Below are positions 48,199 to 57,301 of a DNA stretch of 64,000 nucleotides, piece by piece; position 1 is the stretch's first letter, and each line of letters opens with the position of its first letter. Source of the DNA: Oceanobacillus jeddahensis (GTDB lineage Bacteria; Bacillota; Bacilli; Bacillales; Amphibacillaceae). The translations under genes were made by a program, and so were the position numbers. The notes beneath the pieces were generated by a model. The model saw only the letters and a program-made list of their open reading frames with translations, was not told the DNA's origin and ran no database searches. Location of the stretch: contig NZ_CCDM010000001.1 of the NCBI RefSeq assembly GCF_000750635.1, positions 930,001-994,000 of the forward strand, written 5' to 3'.

Positions 48199-48669
48199 TC
48201 AGTTTTTTTCTTTTAGATTATATAAAACAAAAGTTTCATGAAACTTTTGTTTATCAGCTAAATCCTGTAACAATACTCCATCAATAATATTCTTATCTGA
48301 AGGAATGAGGGACCCCGCATAATCGCGAATTTCTTTTCTTGCCAGAGGGTTTAGATCCATGCTTGTTACAATCACATATTCATAGTTATTATTCCATTCA
48401 TACTTTTTAGCTGTATTTCTAATTTTATCAATTTCTCTTTTTACTATTTTTTTAAAACTATTAAGTGGAGTTCTTGATTGATATCTTTTAGCCTGTACTA
48501 CTATAGTAGGTGAATTAATATCATCTAATCCATCAATTCCATCATCTTTACCTTCCCCAAACCCAATGATTTCTTTCCCCAAAATAATAGAAACTATTCT
48601 TCTGGCAAATGCTTCAAAGTCCGTAGGTGTTAAAAATTCTGTAGGTAATCTCATATCTATCTCCCTCAA
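48199..48669 (-). CDS. Mrr/PD-(D/E)XK restriction endonuclease half, ends at slippery site
   Basis: 156 residues (LTPTDFEAFARRIVSIILG near the start). The nuclease core is visible as GKDDGIDGLDD followed by PTIVVQAKRY, the D...QxK signature of Mrr-type PD-(D/E)XK nucleases. It continues to a TGA at 48199-48201, directly after GAA AAA AAC. ATG 48669 has AGGGAG upstream. The stop is followed in the -1 frame by the ATPase sequence, so together they would make one ~800-residue endonuclease-STAND protein, a known defence architecture. Confidence 0.8.
   Translation of the reverse strand: MREIDMRLPTEFLTPTDFEAFARRIVSIILGKEIIGFGEGKDDGIDGLDDINSPTIVVQAKRYQSRTPLNSFKKIVKREIDKIRNTAKKYEWNNNYEYVIVTSMDLNPLARKEIRDYAGSLIPSDKNIIDGVLLQDLADKQKFHETFVLYNLKEKN
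48202..48208 (-). promoter_or_regulatory. A-AAA-AAC slippery heptamer, candidate -1 frameshift site
   Basis: On the minus strand the zero frame reads GAA AAA AAC TGA, so the heptamer A AAA AAC is in the correct phase and abuts the stop. Slipping back one base gives AAA AAA then CTG ATT GAA CAG, exactly the frame of the ATPase. The two frames overlap by only about 16 nt. No strong downstream pseudoknot or upstream Shine-Dalgarno is evident, so a simple A8-to-A7 deletion is an equal alternative. Confidence 0.5.
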
Positions 48670-48826
48670 ATTTTATATACCTAAACAATAGATGATATAG
48701 TCAAAAAATTCAAGAAAATATATTCAGGTTGTATTATTAATAAATAGAAGCACTGGTTTTATTAAGATTAATTGATTCCAAATAACTTTATAATATGAAA
48801 AAATCAATTCTGAAAATTTAAATTTA

Positions 48827-48840
48827 TAAAAGCGTTTACA
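48827..48840 (+). promoter_or_regulatory. cre (CcpA) site before the amino-sugar operon
   Basis: TAAAAGCGTTTACA differs from the TGWAARCGYTTWCA consensus only at position 2. It lies 86 bp before the symporter start, where CcpA would repress in the presence of preferred sugars. Confidence 0.7.
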
Positions 48841-48925
48841 TTTATATTTATGAATGATATTATAACTTTAAATAATTAGTCATAGTGAAGGACTAATTAA
48901 AATAAAAAGAGGGGTTGAGTCTAAT

Positions 48926-50395
48926 ATGCAGGGGATGGATTGGCTTGTCATTGCGTTGTTTTTTATATTGATGGTTTTGATAGGCGTTTGGTCTTATCGT
49001 AGAATCAGAGGTTCAGGAGATTTTTACACTGCTGGAGGGAAATTACCATGGTGGTTATCTGGTATTTCACATCATGTGTCCGGATACAGTGGAGCAGTTT
49101 TTACTGGATATGCTGCAATCGCTTACACGAATGGATTTACCATTTATGTATGGTGGGCATTAGTTATTGCTGTGGCTGTCATCATTGGTGCTCATTTGAT
49201 TGCTCCCAAATGGGCAAATTTAAGAATTAATTATAATGTGGAATCGCCAACGGAGTATTTATCAATTAGATATAATCTTTTTACACAACAGTTAATGGCT
49301 TGGTCAGGAGTTATTCTAAAATTATTTGATGTTGGTGCTAAATGGGCTGCTATTGGGATTCTACTTAATATATTTACAGGTTTACCGTTAATATATGGGG
49401 TGTTAATATCTGGTGTTGTCAGTCTTATTTATATAACTATTGGTGGATTATGGGCGGATGTATGGACAGATTTTGCTCAATTCCTAATTCAAGTTGTTGC
49501 TGCTGTGATCATGTTTTTGGTTGTAATGAATATGATGGGGGGCGTAAGTTCTTTAGCTGGAATTTGGAGCGAGTTACCTGCCACACACAGTCAATGGTTT
49601 AGTGAGCCTTATACGCTAACTTACGTACTTGTTTATTTCTTTGTAGTGTTCTTAAGTTATAATGGTGGAACTTGGAATCTAGCTGCAAGATATATCTCAT
49701 CACCTTCTAGTAGGGCGGCAAAAAAAGGTGCTTATTTATCTGGAATATTATATTTAATATTTCCTTTAATCATGTTTTTCCCAATGTGGGCTGCACCACT
49801 TATTATACCTGGAATAGAAGATCCTTCCCAATCTTACGGTTTATTAGCAATGGAATTACTACCTGCAGGGTTAGTTGGTCTCGTTTTGGCTGGTTTGTTT
49901 GCAGCAACTATGTCGATGACTTCATCTGATGCTAATACCATCTCTGCAGTTATTACAAGAGATATTCTACCGAATTTGTCTGATAAATTTAAAAATCTTA
50001 CGCAAAAACAAGGACTACGTATCGGAAGAATAACCACTTTTATATTTACATTTTTAACATTATTAATTGGTATTCAGAATGAACGATTTGGTGGCGTTAT
50101 TGGATTAATTATCGAATGGTTTGGGGCATTAATTGGCCCAATATCTGTTCCAATGATTTTAGGCTTATTACCTGCATTTAAACACTCAAATGAGAAAGCA
50201 GCAATTTCTTCCGTTTTTGCTGGTTTACTCACTTTCGTAATTACAAAAATAATCACCGTACCTTTATCTATTTCAGTCGGAGCGCCTGTGATTGTGTCTC
50301 TCATTGTCTTTATCGGATTAGGGTTTGTTAACAGACATAAAGCAATACGTTCTGAAGTAGAAGAATTAGTCAAACAAGTTAATAAAAAGGATTAA
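48926..50395 (+). CDS. Sodium:solute symporter (SSS family)
   Basis: 489 residues, about 13 membrane helices. Opens MQGMDWLVIALFFILMVLIGVWSYRR and has GDFYTAGGKLPWWLSGISHHVSGYSGAVFTGYA, the SSS first-helix sodium-site region. The known family imports sugars, sialic acid or other solutes with Na+. It heads an operon with AGE epimerase, deacetylase and deaminase genes, so an amino sugar or N-acyl sugar is likely the substrate. RBS AAAGAGGGG. Confidence 0.88.
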   Translation: MQGMDWLVIALFFILMVLIGVWSYRRIRGSGDFYTAGGKLPWWLSGISHHVSGYSGAVFTGYAAIAYTNGFTIYVWWALVIAVAVIIGAHLIAPKWANLRINYNVESPTEYLSIRYNLFTQQLMAWSGVILKLFDVGAKWAAIGILLNIFTGLPLIYGVLISGVVSLIYITIGGLWADVWTDFAQFLIQVVAAVIMFLVVMNMMGGVSSLAGIWSELPATHSQWFSEPYTLTYVLVYFFVVFLSYNGGTWNLAARYISSPSSRAAKKGAYLSGILYLIFPLIMFFPMWAAPLIIPGIEDPSQSYGLLAMELLPAGLVGLVLAGLFAATMSMTSSDANTISAVITRDILPNLSDKFKNLTQKQGLRIGRITTFIFTFLTLLIGIQNERFGGVIGLIIEWFGALIGPISVPMILGLLPAFKHSNEKAAISSVFAGLLTFVITKIITVPLSISVGAPVIVSLIVFIGLGFVNRHKAIRSEVEELVKQVNKKD

Positions 50396-50401
50396 AAAGG
50401 A

Positions 50402-50441
50402 AGAAAGTATTTGTAGTTAGATAACACTACAAATACTTTCT
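50402..50441 (+). terminator. Long hairpin between symporter and epimerase genes
   Basis: AGAAAGTATTTGTAGT (50402-50417) and ACTACAAATACTTTCT (50426-50441) pair perfectly over 16 bp, seven bases after the symporter stop. No T-run follows, so it may be a partial terminator or an mRNA-stabilising stem that raises symporter mRNA over the rest. Confidence 0.55.
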
Positions 50442-50478
50442 GCTAACAAATTTATACTAAATAGCTAAGGATGGTAGC

Positions 50479-51732
50479 ATGGATAATGAATTGTTAAAAC
50501 ATAAATATATAGAGGACTTAGAAAGAAATTTTCTTCCTTTTTGGGAAAAGTCTGTAGATGATACATTTGGTGGTGTCTATACATGTTATACAAATTCAGG
50601 TGACGATCTTATTAGTGACAGGAAATATATCTGGTCTCAAGGCAGATTTCTGTGGTTAGGGTGTAAACTCTTGCAGTTGAAGGAACAAGGAATCATTCAA
50701 CTATCGGAGAAGTGGAGCCATATAACGGATGACACATACTCGTTTTTAAAAAATCATGCATTAATGCGTAATCATCACGTTGTTTTTGCTGTAGAAAGAA
50801 ATGGAGAAAAAATCAAAGACCAGATGGATACAAGCATCTTTGCAGATTGTTTTTACGTATTAGGTTGCAATGCATATGCCAATTTAAACAACAAAGTCGA
50901 GACATTTGAACATGTGATGTTAATCTATCACACAATCAAGGAACGCATATCTAAAAATGAATTTCAATCAGATCCTTATCCAATTCCTGATGGGTATCTT
51001 TCACATTCAATTCCAATGATGCTAATCAATGTTGCTCAGGAACTATATGAGACAGCTAAAAAACTAAATGCAAAAGAACAGTTCACTTTATTATCAGACA
51101 TAGACACTTTTTTTCATGATATTTTATATTTACAAAATAGTAATAGAATCATAGAGATGTACTCAGGAGATTCGAGCACATTGCTCGAAAGACATATGAA
51201 TCCTGGACATACAGTTGAGTGTGCATGGTTTATTCTTCACAGTCTTTTGTATATTGAACTAGAGAACAAAGAAAAACATATAAAAAATGTAGAAAGAATT
51301 GTTAAAAACGCAATAACGGTAGGTTGGGATGAAAAGAATGGTGGAATATTTAGATTCGTTGATAAAGAAGGAGGAAGACCACAAGGAAAACTTATAGGAA
51401 CTCCTTTTGAAGAATTAATTTTGGAATCATGGGATACAAAATTATGGTGGCCACATTCAGAAGCTCTCTATTCAACATTACTGTTATATTCACTGACAAA
51501 CGAACAAACATGGATAGAAAAATATAAAAAGGTAGAGACGTATGTTTTTAATACCTTTCCGAATGAAAACGAAGAAATTGGAGAATGGATACAAATAAGA
51601 GATAGAACAGGACGCCCAATTAACCAAATCGTTGCTTTGCCAGTAAAAGATCCATTTCATATCATCAGGGCATATATAAAAATCATTGAATTATTGGAAG
51701 GAAGTGAGAATTTTGCAACTCGGATCACATAA
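50479..51732 (+). CDS. AGE family (N-acylglucosamine 2-epimerase-like) isomerase
   Basis: 417 residues, (alpha/alpha)6 barrel: RNFLPFWEKSVDDTFGGVYTCY near the start, KYIWSQGRFLWLGCKL, NPGHTVECAWFILHSLLYIE (family histidine) and TKLWWPHSEALYSTLLLYS. Members epimerise GlcNAc/ManNAc or isomerise other aldoses. With nagA and nagB downstream, a ManNAc/GlcNAc-type epimerisation is the natural reading. Overlaps the next start by about 20 nt. Confidence 0.85.
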   Translation: MDNELLKHKYIEDLERNFLPFWEKSVDDTFGGVYTCYTNSGDDLISDRKYIWSQGRFLWLGCKLLQLKEQGIIQLSEKWSHITDDTYSFLKNHALMRNHHVVFAVERNGEKIKDQMDTSIFADCFYVLGCNAYANLNNKVETFEHVMLIYHTIKERISKNEFQSDPYPIPDGYLSHSIPMMLINVAQELYETAKKLNAKEQFTLLSDIDTFFHDILYLQNSNRIIEMYSGDSSTLLERHMNPGHTVECAWFILHSLLYIELENKEKHIKNVERIVKNAITVGWDEKNGGIFRFVDKEGGRPQGKLIGTPFEELILESWDTKLWWPHSEALYSTLLLYSLTNEQTWIEKYKKVETYVFNTFPNENEEIGEWIQIRDRTGRPINQIVALPVKDPFHIIRAYIKIIELLEGSENFATRIT

Positions 51733-52954
51733 GCAAGATATTACTCCACCTCATCCAATTACATTAGCCGGATTCGCTCACCGAAAAGGTAAAGCAAATA
51801 AAACCTTTGAAAGTCTTTATTTAAGATCCTTTTTGTTAAAAAATAATAATAGTTCATTTCTATTTATCGTTGCTGATCTAATTTGGTGGGATACTAGATT
51901 CGTAAAAAAAATGAAATCTAAAATTGAAAAAGAATTTGAAATTTCTGGGAAACAAATAGTTATTCATGCAACTCATAATCACTCAGGGCCCCAAACAAGT
52001 TCAAGCTTTAGTAAGCAGTTAGGGGAATTAGATACCTCCTATTTGTCTTTTTTAGAAGAAAAATTAATGTTCTCTATTAAAAAACTATTTCTAGATTTAC
52101 AAGAAGTAAAAATGTTTGTACATAGCGGAACATCTCAGGTAGGAATAAATAGGAGAAAAAAATTAGATAATATAATTAAAATGGCTCCCAATACAGATGG
52201 TGAAGTAGATGACGAATTAAAAATATATTCTTTTCTCAATGATTCAGGACAAAAGAAAGCAATGTGGCTGCATTATACCTGCCATCCTACTTCTACTGAT
52301 GAGAATGTTATTTCAAGTGAATTTACAGGAGTATGCTGCAAAAAATTAGAAGAAACCTTCCCTGGTTGCAATGTAGCTTATCTACAGGGATATTGTGGGG
52401 ATATTCGCCCTAAACTAATCAGTAATGAAGAATTTTATCGTGGAGATATAAAAGATATGGTTCATTTAGGTAATGAATTATTCAATGATGTTATGAGATT
52501 GTTTAAGAATAGCACTGCAAAAGCTTGCAGGTTTGTTCCTTTTGTTTTTAGAGAAAAGGAAATTCCATTAACCTTTGGTAATGAAAATATAACGGAAATT
52601 ATACCAGGTAAACTAAAAGAAGAATGGCCCAAATTAGTCGATAATAATCGAAATAGAAGCTATACGTTGATTTTTCAATATGTGAAGATAAGTGATTTAT
52701 TTGAAATGGTGGCTTGTAATGCGGAATTAGTAAATTTTTATGGATCGTATATTAAGGACCATAACAAAAATGTTATTCCTTTAGGATATTCTAATGGAAT
52801 GGTAGGGTATATACCCACTGCAAAACAATTAGATGAGGGTGGATATGAAGCAGAAGAATCCATTTTTTATTTTGGATATCCAAACAAAGTTAACCGTGAA
52901 ATGGAAAATCAAATAAAAGATGAAATGAAAAAATTAATTAGAGGAGATGTTTAA
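51713..52954 (+). CDS. Neutral/alkaline ceramidase-like hydrolase
   Basis: 413 residues from TTG 51713, inside the end of the epimerase gene (GGAAGG and AGTGAG upstream). Opens LGSHKQDITPPHPITLAGFAHR, with FIVADLIWWD, VIHATHNHSGPQTSSS (metal-binding His pair) and YLQGYCGDIRPKL, the fold of neutral ceramidase N-terminal domains. Such enzymes hydrolyse N-acyl bonds. No signal peptide: it could deacylate an imported N-acylated amino sugar. Not a secreted lipid ceramidase. Confidence 0.7.
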   Translation: MQLGSHKQDITPPHPITLAGFAHRKGKANKTFESLYLRSFLLKNNNSSFLFIVADLIWWDTRFVKKMKSKIEKEFEISGKQIVIHATHNHSGPQTSSSFSKQLGELDTSYLSFLEEKLMFSIKKLFLDLQEVKMFVHSGTSQVGINRRKKLDNIIKMAPNTDGEVDDELKIYSFLNDSGQKKAMWLHYTCHPTSTDENVISSEFTGVCCKKLEETFPGCNVAYLQGYCGDIRPKLISNEEFYRGDIKDMVHLGNELFNDVMRLFKNSTAKACRFVPFVFREKEIPLTFGNENITEIIPGKLKEEWPKLVDNNRNRSYTLIFQYVKISDLFEMVACNAELVNFYGSYIKDHNKNVIPLGYSNGMVGYIPTAKQLDEGGYEAEESIFYFGYPNKVNREMENQIKDEMKKLIRGDV

Positions 52955-52955
52955 A

Positions 52956-53720
52956 ATGTCAGAAATGATTCAACAAGGTTCAAAAGATCGTCTTAATTAT
53001 TATGTTTGTAAAGATAGGAAGAATATGGGGAAGGTCTCCGCAAATTTAGCAATTGACGAAATAAAAAAAATATTAAATAAGAAAGAAGAAGTTCGAATTG
53101 TTTTTGCTGCAGCTCCTTCTCAAAATGAGGTTCTTTATTACCTAACTGAAAGTAAAGAAATTGATTGGTCCAAAATTGTTGGATTTCATATGGATGAATA
53201 TTTAAATTTACCGCTTGATTCAGACCAATGGTTTAAAAATTATTTACAAAAACATGTTGCAAATAAGGTTAACATGAAAGCTTTTCATTTTATGAATGGA
53301 ATGGCAGATCCTGAAGAGGAGATTAAGAGATATACGCATTTGTTATTGGAGAAGCCGATTGATTTAGTTTGTTTAGGGATAGGTGAGAATGGCCATATCG
53401 CCTTTAATGACCCACATGTTGCAGATTTTGAAGATCCAGATCCAATAAAAGTTATAGCCCTTGACCAGGCAAGTAGAAATCAACAAGTAAATGATGGCGC
53501 TTTTAAGACTATATCAGAAGTTCCCACGCATGCGATGACATTAACCATTCCCCCATTAATATCAGCTGGATGTTTAGTTTGTACGGTGCCTGGTGAAACA
53601 AAAAAAGAGGCAGTTTCAAAAGTGTTTAATCAACCCATAGATACATCTTGTCCAGCTACCATTCTTAGAAAACATGACAATGCACATCTTATTTTAGACA
53701 GTGAATCTTTTGGAGGGTAA
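52956..53720 (+). CDS. nagB: Glucosamine-6-phosphate deaminase
   Basis: 254 residues from ATG 52956 (AGAGGAGATG upstream), one base after the previous stop. NagB motifs: RIVFAAAPSQNEVLYYL, GFHMDEYLNLPLDSDQWFKNYL (catalytic Asp/His), CLGIGENGHIAFNDPHVADF and THAMTLTIPPLISA. Converts glucosamine-6-phosphate to fructose-6-phosphate and ammonia. The family also contains close relatives acting on galactosamine-6-phosphate (AgaS-linked), which would fit the SIS gene downstream. Confidence 0.85.
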   Translation: MSEMIQQGSKDRLNYYVCKDRKNMGKVSANLAIDEIKKILNKKEEVRIVFAAAPSQNEVLYYLTESKEIDWSKIVGFHMDEYLNLPLDSDQWFKNYLQKHVANKVNMKAFHFMNGMADPEEEIKRYTHLLLEKPIDLVCLGIGENGHIAFNDPHVADFEDPDPIKVIALDQASRNQQVNDGAFKTISEVPTHAMTLTIPPLISAGCLVCTVPGETKKEAVSKVFNQPIDTSCPATILRKHDNAHLILDSESFGG

Positions 53721-53726
53721 AAATTA

Positions 53727-54896
53727 ATGGGAAATTCTGAAGTAGCTATTGAAGGAATACATTATGAAACAAAAAAACCGTCGAGAATTATTATGAAAGA
53801 AGGGTATATTAAAGAAATTAAAGAAATAAATGAGTTAGTAAATGAAGGATATATAATTACTCCAGGTTTGATTGACTTACAAGTTAATGGATTTAAGGGA
53901 ATTGATTTTAATCAAAAACCTCTTGATAAAGAAGAATGGAAAAAAGTTATTCAACATTTATCTCAAGTTGGCGTAACAACATTTTATCCTACAATCATAA
54001 CAAATTCGACTAAAAAATTAGCATCTATTTTTGAAGAAAATGTTAAACAACTTTTTACGGGTTTTAAACATACTGATGTAGTAGGAGGATTTCATTTAGA
54101 AGGGCCATACATTTCAATGGAAGATGGTCCAAAAGGGGCTCATTTCGAGGAATTTGTGAAACGTCCAGATTGGGATGAATTTTGTTACTTTCAAGAAAAA
54201 GCTCGAGGTATGATTAAGATTGTTACATTGTCCCCTGAGTGGGAGAATTCTCTATATTTCATAAAAAAGGCTACGAATAATGATGTAAAAGTCGCTATAG
54301 GACATACCGCTGCATCAAGTAATCAAATACGTTCTGCTGTGAAAGAAGGTGCAATATTATCTACGCATTTAGGTAATGGTGCTCATTTGTTATTGCCAAG
54401 ACATCCCAATTATATATGGGATCAACTTGCTGAAGATCACTTATGGTCAAGTGTCATTTCAGACGGGAATCACTTACCAGCAAACGTTCTGAAGGTAATT
54501 AATCAAGTTAAAAATGAAAAAATGATTTTAATTAGTGACAGTGTTGCATTAGCTGGAATGAAACAAGGAGATTATAAACAAGCGGTTGGTGGGGAGGTGA
54601 CATTAACAGAGAGCGGAAGATTGCATTTAAAAGGTAAACCTGATTTATTAGCTGGTTCTGCTCAATGTCTTTTACAAGGTGTACAAAACTTAGAAAAAAA
54701 CAATATCACTAGTTTTGAAGAAGCCATCAAAAAAGCTTCTATTTACCCAGCGAAATTAATGGGGTTACCACAGCATAGGGGGTTGAAAGAAGGAGCCCCC
54801 GCAGATATTCTTTTATTGAAGAAAAATCAAACAGACTATGAAGTTATGGAAACCTATAAGAGTGGAGAATGCCTATACAGAAAGGGAAGTGAATAA
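53727..54896 (+). CDS. nagA: N-acetylglucosamine-6-phosphate deacetylase
   Basis: 389 residues, amidohydrolase fold: ITPGLIDLQVNGFKGIDFNQ, GGFHLEGPYISMEDGPKGAH (metal-binding Glu), VAIGHTAASSNQ and THLGNGAH (metal histidines), and ISDSVALAGMKQGDY (catalytic Asp). Removes acetate from GlcNAc-6-phosphate, feeding NagB. Tight spacing on both sides. Confidence 0.9.
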   Translation: MGNSEVAIEGIHYETKKPSRIIMKEGYIKEIKEINELVNEGYIITPGLIDLQVNGFKGIDFNQKPLDKEEWKKVIQHLSQVGVTTFYPTIITNSTKKLASIFEENVKQLFTGFKHTDVVGGFHLEGPYISMEDGPKGAHFEEFVKRPDWDEFCYFQEKARGMIKIVTLSPEWENSLYFIKKATNNDVKVAIGHTAASSNQIRSAVKEGAILSTHLGNGAHLLLPRHPNYIWDQLAEDHLWSSVISDGNHLPANVLKVINQVKNEKMILISDSVALAGMKQGDYKQAVGGEVTLTESGRLHLKGKPDLLAGSAQCLLQGVQNLEKNNITSFEEAIKKASIYPAKLMGLPQHRGLKEGAPADILLLKKNQTDYEVMETYKSGECLYRKGSE

Positions 54897-54897
54897 C

Positions 54898-55650
54898 ATG
54901 AGCTTAATACAAAATTATTATAATGAAATCAATACCTATCTTTTAAATATTATGAACACAGAACAAGAAAAAATTCAAAAAGCAGCAAACATGATTTCAG
55001 AACAAGTTAAACAAGATAAATTATTTTATGTATATGGACCGGGAGGACACTCTAATCTTGCATCTCAGGAAGTATTTTTTCGTGCAGGTGGTTTAATGCA
55101 TGCCAGCGCTATCCTAGATGAAGGAACTTTATTAAGCAGCGGCGCCCTCCGATCAATGAAAATAGAACGTACTCCCGGTTACGGGCGAATAGTTATTGAT
55201 GATTATAATCTGCAAAAAGATGATTTACTAATTGTTATCAATGCATATGGAATAAATGCTGCTACAATTGACTCCGTATTGGAAGCAAAAGAGAGAGGTG
55301 TAACTACAGTTGGAGTAAGTTCTGTAAAACATGCAGAAGAAACCCCTGCTAATCATCCAGCAAGACACCCTTCCAAGCATAATCTTCATGATATTGTAGA
55401 TGTGAATATTGATTCTAAAATTGATGTAGGAGATGCTGTTATCGATATCGAAGGACAAGAACAAAAAGTAGGAGCTATTTCTACTTTTGTTAATGCATTT
55501 ATACTAAATTCAATTATTATAGAAACTACTGCATTATTAGCAAACCAAAACATTCATCCTCCAATATGGAAAAGTGGTAATGCTTTAGGAGGCGATGAAT
55601 GGAATAATCAATTCATTGATCGATTTAAAGGAAGAATCAAGTTGTTGTAA
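54898..55650 (+). CDS. SIS-domain sugar-phosphate isomerase-like protein
   Basis: 250 residues from ATG 54898 (GGGAAGTGAATAAC before). An SIS fold: DKLFYVYGPGGHSNLASQEVFFRAGG, LDEGTLLSSGALRSMKIER, DDLLIVINAYGINAATIDSVLEAKERGVTTVGVSS and a long C-terminal extension. The group resembles UPF0309-type SIS proteins placed beside amino-sugar genes; the exact isomerisation is unknown. Last gene before the operon terminator. Confidence 0.75.
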   Translation: MSLIQNYYNEINTYLLNIMNTEQEKIQKAANMISEQVKQDKLFYVYGPGGHSNLASQEVFFRAGGLMHASAILDEGTLLSSGALRSMKIERTPGYGRIVIDDYNLQKDDLLIVINAYGINAATIDSVLEAKERGVTTVGVSSVKHAEETPANHPARHPSKHNLHDIVDVNIDSKIDVGDAVIDIEGQEQKVGAISTFVNAFILNSIIIETTALLANQNIHPPIWKSGNALGGDEWNNQFIDRFKGRIKLL

Positions 55651-55677
55651 TGGACAATATAAAAAAGGTATAAAATG

Positions 55678-55707
55678 AATCCCCACTAATATATTTTGGT
55701 GGGGATT
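55678..55707 (+). terminator. Terminator of the amino-sugar operon
   Basis: AATCCCCAC (55678-55686) pairs with GTGGGGATT (55699-55707) with a short A/T loop, 28 bp after the SIS gene stop. Confidence 0.65.
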
Positions 55708-55819
55708 TAAAGTGCAAAGATCGTTGAAAATATGTAAGGGTTTTCTGTGTTTCGAGCTTTATCAATATGTAGTATTATAATGAAAGAGAAAGAGATAAAT
55801 TGAATGGAGTGAAATCTCA

Positions 55820-56962
55820 TTGAAAGGGACAAAAGGGACAGGAGTTTTGAGAGAAAAGAATAAAAGAGAGATTCTATCAATAATACGTCATGTTAAAAAA
55901 ACAACACGCCAGGATTTAGTAAAAAAAATGAAAGTTAGTAAGAATACTGTTTCATTAATTGTCGATGAACTTATTAGTAACAATTTTATAAAAGAAGTTG
56001 GAATAAAAACGCCTCGAGAAAAAGGCCGGCCAAAACAAATAATTGAATTGAATCGAGATGGATATAGATCTATTGGTATAGCAATTGATAAAGATTATAT
56101 TGAATATGTTGTCATCAATTATTATGGTGAAATAATTGAAAAGGAAACTTATGATTTTAATTGCCAGGATCCAATAAAGACAAAAACAGAAATGATTTCT
56201 TTATTAAATAGGCTAAAAAGAAAATATGATCATATTTTAGGTGTGGGAATCGCAATACCAGGTATTGTAAATAATGAAGAAAAAATTGTATATAAATCTG
56301 TTCGTCTAGGCTGGGAAAACTTTTCAATTGGTGAATTAGATGATCAGAATATTCCTGTATTTATACAAAATAATGTCAATATGAGCGCGTTAAGTGCGGT
56401 TGAAAAAGAAGAAGATTTTCAAACAGGCGGAAGTTTCTATTACGTTCATATTAGTAATGGTGTTGGCGGTGCATATATTACGAATAAGCAAGTTATGAAT
56501 GGAGTAAGTTGGACTGCTGGAGAGATCGGGCATATTTCTGTAGATCCTCAAGGGGAGTTATGTATATGTGGGCAAAAAGGTTGCCTTGAACAATTAATAA
56601 GTATATCTAGTTTCAAAAGGGTATTAACTAAAGAGGGATATTTACCTGCATCCGTTAATGCTATCTTAGACTCAGAAGACTATTTGCACTCACAAAAAGT
56701 AAAAGAAATAATCCATGAGTTTGGTGAATATTTAGGAAGAGCGCTTGTGCCAGTTATTCATTTACTAAATCCTAACCAAATTATTATAGATAATCCTTAT
56801 GCTGTCTTTGATGAATTTGAAAAAGGCTGTATGTCATATATCCAACAAAATGCATTAGAAATTCCATTTAAAAAAACAAAAGTCACTTTTGGAAGAAGCA
56901 GTTATAGAAAAAGTCACGGTGCAGGTTTATGTGCAATTATAAATTATGAAAGGTTTGTGTGA
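55820..56962 (+). CDS. ROK-family transcriptional regulator
   Basis: 380 residues from TTG 55820 (GGAGTG upstream). An N-terminal winged helix (TTRQDLVKKMKVSKNTVSLIVDELISNN) leads to a ROK kinase-like domain (GVGIAIPGIVNNEEK, SNGVGGAYITN) with its zinc-binding GEIGHISVDPQGELCICGQKGCLE. NagC-like regulators respond to GlcNAc-6-phosphate. Its own unit just after the amino-sugar operon suggests it controls that operon, in addition to CcpA. Confidence 0.85.
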   Translation: MKGTKGTGVLREKNKREILSIIRHVKKTTRQDLVKKMKVSKNTVSLIVDELISNNFIKEVGIKTPREKGRPKQIIELNRDGYRSIGIAIDKDYIEYVVINYYGEIIEKETYDFNCQDPIKTKTEMISLLNRLKRKYDHILGVGIAIPGIVNNEEKIVYKSVRLGWENFSIGELDDQNIPVFIQNNVNMSALSAVEKEEDFQTGGSFYYVHISNGVGGAYITNKQVMNGVSWTAGEIGHISVDPQGELCICGQKGCLEQLISISSFKRVLTKEGYLPASVNAILDSEDYLHSQKVKEIIHEFGEYLGRALVPVIHLLNPNQIIIDNPYAVFDEFEKGCMSYIQQNALEIPFKKTKVTFGRSSYRKSHGAGLCAIINYERFV

Positions 56963-57301
56963 GTATAGAAAGTAAGGACAAGTGTGTGGGTAATAAGAAT
57001 TTCTTTACATTGAACCAGGACTATTTTTGTTCCACGATAAAAAAGTATAAGAAAAACTATGGGTTTAAGGAACTTTAATTAAGTTCCAAACGTCCTTTGA
57101 GAACGCCGAAGTAGCACATCCTTGTGTAAGTAAAGGACGAGCGAATGCGAGCTTTTCTAACAATTAAAGCATAAGGATTTTTTTCAAGGAAAAGTGGGTT
57201 TCATATCAATCTTCTATAAAATCAAATAGTTGTAATTAACAGATGGCATTTATTATAGTACCAAATAGAAGACGCACCAAAATGAAATCGAGGTAGTAAT
57301 A
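56963..57301. other. Gap with small palindromic repeat and promoter region of PGA hydrolase copy 2
   Basis: Contains GGAACTT(57069-57075)/AAGTTCC(57081-57087) and CGTCCTTT(57091-57098)/AAAGGACG(57132-57139) enclosing CACA-TCCT-TGTG, a short cousin of the element at 4783-4972. Otherwise non-coding. Confidence 0.55.
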
